Shown here: piece by piece, positions 56,328-64,000 of the stretch
Layout of the letters: each line of letters starts with the position of its first letter
Numbering within the stretch: position 1 is the stretch's first letter
From: Paracamarosporium sp. OC-R06-R3
Lineage: Eukaryota; Ascomycota; Dothideomycetes; Pleosporales; Didymosphaeriaceae
Length of the DNA: 64,000 nt
Reading direction: 5' to 3'
Assembly: GCA_019828545.1 (NCBI GenBank)
Contig: JACVRA010000161.1
Coordinates: 476,484-540,483 of the forward strand
Made by a program: the position numbers and the translations under genes
Notes under the pieces: generated by a model
Told to the model about the DNA's origin: nothing
What the model saw: only the letters and a program-made list of their open reading frames with translations
Databases searched by the model: none

Positions 56328-59300
56328 CTATGGTGTACATGGACACCCATCCGAATCCAACTGCCAATCATTATAATTAAGCTGCACATACTCCGCAGCC
56401 TTAATATGTACGACACTCTTCGGGTGGAATGCCTTCATTGTATGGTACTTCGGCGCCTCGGTGATACCCCCGAGCTGTCTCGTCTGGACGCCCCTCTTAG
56501 ATATTGTACCGCAGTACTCGGGGTAGGCGTCGCAATCGAAGCCGCCGCTATCCTCAGCAGCTTTTAGCGCACAGTACCAGGACTGCTCCTCTTCCATATC
56601 AAGGGGCTCGATACTGCAGTCCCAACTGGCTTCACCCCACGTGGGGCCGCCGGTGTCGGGATCGCGTGGCGAGACGGTGGGTATACCGGTGCTGGGGTCG
56701 ACAACGATGTCTCTGCCTTCTGGGAGGAACATCCAGGCATCGCCGAAGGCCATGAGCTGGCCGCTTTCGTCTTTGTCGCACCAGCGGTGGCCTTCGAGGA
56801 GGGGATCTGGGGGTGGTTAGTGCATGTCTTGAGTGAGGTTTTTGCGTGGCAACACTGACCAATGTCGACGAAGCGGATTTTGGAGTTGGGGAACTCGCCC
56901 TTCACTTGTGATATGGCGGCCTTAATTAGCGTATTCATAGCTACGATGGCGGCGTTGATCCTGGAGCGCTTGTCGACGTCGAGTTTGGGGCCCAATGGGA
57001 CAAAGGAAAGGCTGAGAGCGCCGCAGTCTTCGCCAGGAGTGCCAGATTGATCTGCATCGTTGAAGAAGCGGCCGTAGCCGTAAATGAGTAGCCAGTTATC
57101 GCTGGTGGCGGGCATTTTCAAGACGGCTCGGTACGTGCTCAAGAGCTTGTTGTACAAGTCTTGGTACTCTTGAGACGATGTCTGCCTAGAGTATTGGCCT
57201 GCAGCCACGGACTTCTCAGCGAACTGCATCAGGTTTTCGCATTTGGTGCCTGTTGGTGTTGGTGTCATCAAACACCAGATAGCAATATCGGCGAATTTGA
57301 CGTCGTTTCCTCCGATCGACAGTGTCATAACGGCATAGTTCTCATTTGAGATTTCCGAAACATATCCTAGCTGGCTTTTGCCGCGTCCGCCACTAGAGTC
57401 GGAAGTAATTTGTGAGCAGGTGTCGCCAGTGCAAGCGAGGAAGTTGAAGTTCTTATTTCTAAGATCGCCGGTTTGGTAGAACAGATACCTTGAGTTCGCG
57501 TTTGTGCCTTGGAAACAGGCATGCTGTGTATCCCATGTGTTGTCTGTAATGCGAGTGCCAGCCCCGATACCTGATAAAGATGCAGTCAGCATGTGCTACA
57601 GAGTTAGTCCCAGGTATATCTTACCAGCACCATAGCTGTCACCTAGCGCAATAAAGTCGGGATAGTCGGGCCATGAGCCACACTTGGTCGCACGTGGGCA
57701 GATGGGGCTAGGCGTTGTGCCACCATTGGGATTATTAGGAAGGTTGGGATCAACAGCACCTGCGCCATCATCTGGACCCGGACCAACGCCTCCATCGCCA
57801 CAATTGCTGTTGAAATATGTAGTTCCGTGACCATTCCTAGGGTGGACAACGTGGTAATCAACACGCTTGGAACCGACGCGCATCTTCGGAAAATGGATAT
57901 TCTGACCTCGCTCCTTACCGGAAATCCAAGAACTCGAGTACCCAATCCAATTCATCGAGCTGCCAATTGAGGGAACAAAACCGTTGTTCTTCCAGAACTG
58001 GACATTGCCGGTATGTTTGTCAATCCAGATGAAATCCACAAGCCCGTCACCGTTGACGTCTGCCCAGCGATGGTTGGGGCGATCGAATCCAACGCTGACT
58101 TTGATTTGATTGAGGGGAGTAAGACCAGATAGCCCCTTATTGAGCCAAGCTACTGTCCGACCGTCCGGATCCATGCAAAGATAATCCGCCTTGCCGTCGC
58201 CGTCCAGGTCGCCAAAACGTACAGCTAGGTCCGTAAGCCCAGGAGAAGACTTCTGCGGGCAACGGGCGCCAGTGACCGCCGACAGTGGGCCTCCAATATG
58301 AGGCCTGGTATCGGTTTGTAATTGGTAATTTTGCCACCATGTAACATCGCCAGTATCTTTGTCAACATGCAGGATGTCGCATCGGCCGTCGCCATCCCAG
58401 TCAATAACATGCATAAATTTCCTGTCGACAGCCAGTTCAGCGATGCGACCATAGGAGGTCCAACCCGGCGAATCGTCGGTGCCTCCTCGGAACCAAACAC
58501 TAATCATTCCTCCTTCCCAGATATAGATCATGTCGTCTACACCGTTGCCTGTCATGTCGCAGAAATGAATACCGTCACCGTTGAGCTTCCTACCCCCAGA
58601 GCCAGTGTTCTTCCAGATGGAGAAGGAGTAACCGTAGGTCTTTCCGGACTTGGTTTCGTCCACGCGAATGTAATCTTGGCGGCCAGTTCCGTAGATCCTA
58701 CCAAACAAGATGTTGTCTCTACTGATATCTGTGTCATCTGGAAATCCCAAATGTGAAATTGAAGCCTGCTCCCAATGCGGTTTCAGGCCTGGTCCATCTT
58801 CTTTGTCACCTCGCTGGTTGATATAGATTGTAGTCGAGCCATCGTCGTTGACGAAAACATAGTCGTCTCTGCCATCACCGTTGATATCAAGGAATCGCAC
58901 ACCCGCAATGTCTGTGGAGAGACTATCCCATGTTGGCCCGCCGCCGCTGAGTAGCATGCCTTGCCAGTAGCCTCCGTATTTTTTGATAGGCGCATCTCCG
59001 GTACCACCATTGCGATGGCAGTAGACATCACCGAATGGATCTATTCCACAATAGTCAAGCCGGCCGTCGCCATCGACATCACCAAGCCGAACGTTAGCTT
59101 GAGCGAACCGATCGCTGTAGATTTGGCCGATGAACTCAAATTTCGGTGGACTACCACCTCGGTTGAGTGAGACGAAGGGAGAGCCTTCCTTGTTAATACA
59201 GATAAAGTCATCAAGACCATCCCCGTTAATATCTCCGAAGCGCACACCGCGGCTAAGGCATTCTGGAGTTCCTTGGCCGATAATGTCAACTGGCTCCCAA

Positions 59301-60730
59301 TCGCCAAATTCGCCGTCCCCATAGTTATATCTGTACTGCATATAATTAGAAAAGGAACTGTCGGCCTTCTTGCTTTCCATGAATTCTCTGTCTGCTGGGT
59401 CCAAGATCATGATAAATTCATCGCGAGGATAGTCCGCATCGTCGACAGCAACTAACTGTGCAAAGTGAAACTGGTGATAGCCTAACATGGACTTGTTGTG
59501 ATAGCCCTTGATAGAAAGGATATCTTCCAGCAACAACTCGGATGAGTGAGAGTATGTGCCGTCGTTCCAGCCGATGTCACTCTGGACTGTCTCGGTAGCT
59601 GGACCGAAACTGCTTTCGCTCGGCAGGCAAGTTCCAGTATCATTACCACTTTCATAACCTGTATCATTAGGTTCGCTGAGATAGCCTGCGTTGACTACCT
59701 CTTGGAAGGCAGTAGCCCAAATGGAAGCCATCATGCTATATCCCAGGTCGTTTGGGTGGGTGACGTCGCTGTAGTCGGCAGGATATGTCAACCAACCCCC
59801 GTCCATTTCAGCTAGAACCATCTTTGCGTTTTGAGCTTCGTACTCGGTATACAGTTGCCGAATGCCCTGGTTGGCGACTTCGACGTAGGATGGAGCGTTG
59901 CCCGGCGAATAGTTAGGAAGCAAAGTCGAGAGGATGATAGTAACCCCAGGACTTTCTTTGTAAATCAGATCAATCATAGTTCTCAGTCGGTCCGGAATAG
60001 ACTTGACCCAAGTGAGACCAGGCGTCGGCGTAAGTGAAGCATCGTCGGCTTGAGTACAATCATTTGTACCTGCGTTCAATAGAACAAGGTTGGGTTGCTG
60101 TTGCGACATTACGGGATCCATGGCTTGTTGAACGGCAGCGATTTGATAGCCTGGGTGGCCTTCATTTTGGTTATCCGCAAAGTTTCCGTTCTCTTTACTT
60201 CCAACATAGTTGACCTCCCAGCCGTTGAACCTGAGCCATTCCCGCAGCGGCTGACGATAACCACCTTGAAGTGCCTGGTCCCCATGATCCACATTCAGAC
60301 CCTGTGTAATGGAAGCTCCGAGGGGCACTATAGGTGTAAAAAATCAGTAAATGCCATATGTTTCTCAAAAGCACTTACTTATGCGGAGAAGCACTTTGCC
60401 ATCTTGTCGTTTATTTTTCTTGGAGTTGCTCTGATTGATGTCAAGTCCTGTCAGGTTGTACACAAAGGAGGAGCTGCTGGATTGATTGACAATGGGGATT
60501 TCGTCGGAGTGAGGCCAGTAGGGATTGCGTTCCTCATCTGTCAAGGTCATGTTCTCAGGCGCGGTCCAGTTTGCAAGGCTTGTCGGGTACGGGCCATCAG
60601 GATCATCCAATAGGATTGTGGAGTTTGTATCGGAGATGCTTGTATTAGGATCAACGGGAGCTGCCAAAGATATGGCGGCAAGGGCAAATTGTACGGCAAA
60701 AACATTAAGGTATGATAAAGAGGGACGCAT
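56328..60730 (-). CDS. Secreted double-SGNH hydrolase with VCBS/FG-GAP repeats, 1414 aa
   Basis: Four exons: 60730-60379, 60327-57625, 57570-56860 and 56806-56328; phases agree. A signal peptide (FAVQFALAAISLAAP) and an Asn-rich, glycosylatable pro-region end at KKNKRQDGK, a Kex2 site. First SGNH domain (about 115-340): GASITQG, NAGTND and DVTHPND carry the Ser, Asn and Asp/His. Then about 600 residues hold at least six Ca-binding-type loops (DINGDGLDDF, DVDGDGRLDY, DINGDGRDDY, DWDGDGRCDI, DLDGDGKADY, DVNGDGLVDF) of a beta-propeller. A second SGNH domain from about 1005 has ALGDSYGAG, SIGGNDVKF and EGHRWCD. The family acts on esters of lipids or cell-wall polysaccharides; the substrate here is unknown. 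Both catalytic sets appear complete. Confidence 0.9.
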
Positions 60731-61779
60731 GGTGAGTTGGCAGCTGAGGCGGCAGCTGGCCGGAAATACACGCTGAATGGTAGTTGCGACAAAAAGAGAG
60801 TCTATGAATAAAACCTGGTGCCCTGAAGAAGGTAAGTACTAATAGCAGAGACATTAGTGACTTTATATCAAATCAAAAAAACCTTTAAGTGTTAACCTCC
60901 TCGGACCCGTGCACGGTCCAGCATGGAATTCCGCGGACATCAGCCTTAGTGGTTTGAGAAATGCTTATCGCCTTCTCGCATCGCGTACTAATCTCACGAT
61001 AGTTACTATAGTGTTGAGGGGCTTTCCTCTCGGTCGTATGTCTGAAGAAGGCCGCGCGTCTCGGTAACGGCCTTTCTGTCCGCATGCGTTTACAACATAA
61101 GCATAACCGCTCTTACAGACCATCTAGAATCGCGGAAGAGCCGGCGTGTCTAGGCGAGCCGAAAATCGATGTGAAAAGACTGAGATCACGTGAATTTCGG
61201 CTCGCGCCAACCCGGGGATTGTGGTACAAAAGGGTCCATGGTGCGAATAATTGTATTGCATTCTGGGAACGTAGACCACAGAAGGAAATCTAGAGATATG
61301 ACCAGTTTGGGATGTTGTCCAAGAATCGATAGTGATTGGTGCATTTAGTGGTCTCATCGCCGTTTCTCATGGTTTTGTGGTGTTGATGACTACACTAAGC
61401 AATGAGCTCTCTCCTAATACGGCTAGACCCGGTAGTTGCACGCCACATGCACGTGTCATGGGTCAACGTAGATCGGTTGATTACCCCATGTTAGAAATCT
61501 CTTGTCCTAAAATCGATGTGGATCGTATGTGGCGTGAGATACTTGGGGGTTTTCCTCCGGAGATACGCGCCCCCACCATAAGACAGTTTGGTGCCCCGGC
61601 GTTATGGTAGGTGGCGTTGCTAAGAGAAATTAAGCGTTCATCTTCTATGGCTTAGCTCTCCTTAAATCCTATCAAGTCGTGTCAATATCTTACTTCTATT
61701 GAATGTCTAGTCCAGACTCAACACCTTCTTCTATATTTAGGGCCTGATCTGGTCAGTTCTGGTGAGATGCACGCTGGCA
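60731..61779. other. Spacer, 1.0 kb
   Basis: Upstream region of the SGNH gene and decayed DNA. No gene or repeat element recognised. Confidence 0.4.
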
Positions 61780-62100
61780 TCCGCGAAACTTACGCCTGGA
61801 CATTGTCAATCGATATCAATTCCATCAATACCCTCATCTTTGGCGACCTGCGCAGCATTAGCGGCAAACAAATTACGGTTGTCAACGATAGCTTGACGCG
61901 TCATAGTCACCCCAGAGTTCTCGGTTGAATAAGCCCAGCTGCCGAAAGATACGATACGTTTGACACTGGTCAGATTTTTAAAGGCGCACCACTACTTTTG
62001 TTTATCCTTTATGACAACTTCGGAGGATCTAGAGTCAATTCCGGCAAAGCCCCAGTGGATATAGGTGTAGTTGGCTGTGTTGGCCCTTTCAACTTTGTGC
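61780..62100 (-). pseudogene. GH18 chitinase relic with broken catalytic motif
   Basis: A short translated stretch reads as the first third of a GH18 domain: YTYIHWGFAGIDS, VIKDKQK, LTSVKRIVSFGSWAYSTE, AANAAQVAKDEGIDGIDID. The catalytic DxxDxDxE motif continues as D-I-D-stop-Q: Trp TGG has become TGA and the catalytic Glu codon is now CAA (Gln). Another stop follows KDKQK. The rest of the barrel is missing. The transposon begins about 50 bp upstream of the fragment. Confidence 0.8.
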
Positions 62101-62148
62101 CACAGACAATCACAATTCATGTTCTAGGACTCATAATAGCCTAACGTA

Positions 62149-62193
62149 CCCGGCAAGCGAGCTGGCCACCCAACCAACTTTTTGCGACGCGTT
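62149..62193 (+). repeat. Left terminal inverted repeat of the pogo-like element (45 bp)
   Basis: Runs from CCCGGCAAGC to GCGACGCGTT and pairs with the reverse complement of the right end over its full length, with a few mismatches, apart from a 17-bp insertion on the right. Confidence 0.9.
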
Positions 62194-62207
62194 ACCTTTT
62201 AACTATA

Positions 62208-63869
62208 ATGACTCAACCAATTATTACTCAGTCGTCTTCCAACGAAGCAGATTTTAACCTAGCTATCTTAGCTATTAATCAAGGCCAAATTCATAGTAAG
62301 CGAAAAGCTGCAACTACGTATAACGTTCCGCGATCCACGCTCCAGACGCGACGCGCTGGAGTCGCTGCGCGACGCGATTGCCAGCCCAACTCAAAGAAGC
62401 TTACCAAACTAGAAGAGGAGGTGATTACTAGGCATATACTTGACCTAGATTCGCGAGGATTTGCGCCCTCTCTAGGTGCTGTACGAGATATGGCGAATAA
62501 GCTACTTAGTGAGCGCGCTGCTGGCCAGGTTGGCGAAAAGTGGCCAAGGAACTTTGTTAAGCGGACAGATAGCCTTACTACGCGATTTAATCGACCGTAC
62601 GATCGACAGAGAGCCCTATGTGAGGATCCAGAGACTATTAGGGCTTGGTTCGACCTTGTAGCGCGTACGAAGGCTACCTATGGTATCTGCGACGAGGATA
62701 CTTTTAACTTCGACGAGACAGGCTTTATGATGGGCAAGATATCAGCTCAGCTCGTTGTTACTGGCTCAGAGAGACGAGGTAGACCAAAGGCTATTCAGCC
62801 AGGCAATCGCGAGTGGGTTACTGCAATCCATGGAGTCAACGCTACTGGGTGGGCAATCCCACCCTTCATCATCTTCGCTGGCCAGTACCACCTCTCTGCC
62901 TGGTACGAGGAGGATATACCACGTGACTGGGCTATCGCGGTTAGCGATAACGGCTGGACTACGAATAAGCTTGGAGTAGAGTGGCTAAAGCACTTTATCA
63001 AGCATACAGTAGAGCGTAGAGTAGGCGCGCGCCAGCTACTTATTCTTGATGGCCATGAGAGCTATAACTCGCTTGAATTTCAACAGCTCTGCAAAGAGAA
63101 TAATATATATACTCTCTGTATGCCGCCGCATTCGTCGCACCTTCTGCAGCCGCTTGACGTTGGCTGTTTCTCGCCGTTGAAGCGCGCGTACGGGCGGCAG
63201 ATCGAGAGCCTGATTCGCGACTACATTAACCATATCACGAAGCTAGAGTTTCTACCCGCCTTCTACGCAGCCCATACGCAGTCAATTACAAAGGAGAACA
63301 TCTGCGCAAGCTTTCGAGGCGCTGGCCTAGTCCCACACGATCCAGAGGCGGTGATATCAAAGCTTAATGTGAAGCTTCGCACGCCAACGCCGCCTGCGCT
63401 AGAAGTCACCCTATGGGAAGCCAAAACACCAAGCAACGTACGCGAACTAGGGGCTCAAACAACATTAATTCGCGAGAGGATTAGAAGACATAAGAGCTCA
63501 TCACCTACTTCTACTATTGCAGCGATCAATCAGCTTGAAAAAGGCGCTGAGGTGATGCTTTATTCAGCTGCGTTGCTCAAGGGTCAAGTCGCCAGCCTCG
63601 AGAAAGCAAATAAGGCTGCTATAAAGCGTAGACAGCGCAAAAAAAAGCGGATTCAGCAGCAAGGCACCTTAAAAAAGGCAGATGCAGAGGAGATAATTAC
63701 TCAAAAGGATGTTGAGCGGCAGTTAGAGGGGGAAATGCGTCAAGGCAAGGTGCGATCAGGTACGAGTCGGCAGGCTTCAGCGCGCTGCAGTCGCTGCAGG
63801 GAGACTGGCCATAATGTACGAACATGTGAAAAGGATACTATAGGTACTCCTTTATCTAGCACAGCTTGA
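62208..63869 (+). CDS. Fot1/pogo-family transposase, 553 aa
   Basis: Single uninterrupted frame. The N-terminus carries psq/CENP-B-type helix-turn-helix DNA-binding modules ([20 protein letters not shown] and a second, about 65-145). The catalytic DDE_1 domain follows: first Asp in [12 protein letters not shown] near 168, second Asp in [12 protein letters not shown] near 277, third acidic residue in [17 protein letters not shown] near 312. A Lys/Arg-rich stretch ([10 protein letters not shown]) and a C-terminal CCHC knuckle [14 protein letters not shown] end the protein. It binds the inverted ends and moves the element by cut-and-paste into TA sites. All catalytic residues are present. The start ATG at 62208 lies 15 bp inside the left repeat. 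Confidence 0.95.
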   Translation: MTQPIITQSSSNEADFNLAILAINQGQIHSKRKAATTYNVPRSTLQTRRAGVAARRDCQPNSKKLTKLEEEVITRHILDLDSRGFAPSLGAVRDMANKLLSERAAGQVGEKWPRNFVKRTDSLTTRFNRPYDRQRALCEDPETIRAWFDLVARTKATYGICDEDTFNFDETGFMMGKISAQLVVTGSERRGRPKAIQPGNREWVTAIHGVNATGWAIPPFIIFAGQYHLSAWYEEDIPRDWAIAVSDNGWTTNKLGVEWLKHFIKHTVERRVGARQLLILDGHESYNSLEFQQLCKENNIYTLCMPPHSSHLLQPLDVGCFSPLKRAYGRQIESLIRDYINHITKLEFLPAFYAAHTQSITKENICASFRGAGLVPHDPEAVISKLNVKLRTPTPPALEVTLWEAKTPSNVRELGAQTTLIRERIRRHKSSSPTSTIAAINQLEKGAEVMLYSAALLKGQVASLEKANKAAIKRRQRKKKRIQQQGTLKKADAEEIITQKDVERQLEGEMRQGKVRSGTSRQASARCSRCRETGHNVRTCEKDTIGTPLSSTA

Positions 63870-63908
63870 ATATTAAGATTATCTTATTGCGTTGTTAACA
63901 TAAAAAGC

Positions 63909-63970
63909 AACGCGTTGCGAAAAGTTAGTTAGGTGGCCAGCTCACTTGCCTGGCCAGCTCGCTTGCCGGG
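63909..63970 (-). repeat. Right terminal inverted repeat with 17-bp tandem unit (62 bp)
   Basis: Reverse complement begins CCCGGCAAGCGAGCTGGCCA, then repeats GGCAAGTGAGCTGGCCA before rejoining the left-end sequence. The left end has a single copy, so the two ends differ by one 17-bp unit. Confidence 0.9.
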
Positions 63971-64000
63971 TACCGATTCTTGGCAGTTGGTGCGCACTGT

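Larger units (their letters stand above)
62149..63970 (+). mobile_element. Fot1/pogo-like Tc1-mariner transposon, 1822 bp, apparently complete
   Basis: Inverted ends begin CCCGGCAAGCGAGCTGGCCA at both sides, flanked by TA dinucleotides at 62147-62148 and 63971-63972, the target duplication of this superfamily. The interior holds one long intact transposase gene. The right end carries an extra copy of a 17-bp unit within its inverted repeat. Intact ends and an intact frame indicate recent insertion and possible mobility. Confidence 0.92.

Overview
This window is nuclear DNA of a filamentous ascomycete, most likely a Dothideomycete of the Pleosporales type (inference from family content). The evidence is many short introns (46-60 nt) with GT-AG ends and CTAAC/CTGAC branch points, fungal-specific families (Zn2Cys6 factor, fungal rhodopsin-like membrane protein, NACHT-HEAT NLR, UstYa/DUF3328, DUF6601, Fot1/pogo transposase), and C-to-T/G-to-A nonsense changes of the kind left by RIP. 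It reads as an accessory region: intact genes alternate with relics, there is one N-filled gap at 27887-27954, and the window ends in a DNA transposon.

Layout. 0.2-3 kb: a small conserved protein and a kinase-HAD-phosphoribosyltransferase fusion. 3-9 kb: gene-poor, with a dead protein kinase/zinc-finger gene. 9-12.3 kb: a stand-alone adenylation enzyme beside the wreck of a polyketide-synthase KS domain. 12.5-18 kb: a 1812-residue NLR-type protein (membrane-anchored hydrolase-like domain, NACHT, about 21 HEAT-like repeats). 18.7-20 kb: a DUF6601 membrane protein. 20.6-24.1 kb: an MFS exporter, a UstYa-family oxidase and a 72-residue secreted precursor with two 23-residue repeats, which together look like a minimal dikaritin-type RiPP cluster. 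25-27.6 kb: a GFA-domain protein and a seven-exon rhodopsin-like protein.

28.5-42.1 kb is the most striking structure. A flavin monooxygenase gene and a GH3 glycosidase gene have been cut and exchanged. FMO-N is joined to GH3-C at about 29.48 kb. GH3-N is joined to FMO-C, on the other strand, at about 41.69 kb. Both junctions share an identical 18-bp sequence in inverted orientation. This is what an inversion of about 12.2 kb through two genes with a staggered break would leave. Inside the inverted block lie a bacterial-type thymidine phosphorylase, a secreted glyoxalase-fold protein, a BTB protein with a GC-AG intron, a P450 with two nonsense codons, an acyltransferase relic and a TPR-like protein.

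42-53 kb: an MFS exporter with one stop codon, an intact alcohol dehydrogenase, a Zn2Cys6 regulator and a RidA protein sharing a 202-bp divergent promoter, a sugar transporter with an apparent 1-nt frameshift, a four-carbon sugar-acid kinase with one stop codon, and a frameshifted acidic protein. 56-61 kb: a 1414-residue secreted protein with two SGNH hydrolase domains around VCBS/FG-GAP repeats. 61.8-64 kb: a GH18 chitinase relic and an intact Fot1/pogo-like transposon with TA target duplication.

All gene models were derived by eye from reading frames and splice signals. Family assignments rest on motif recognition, not on searches.
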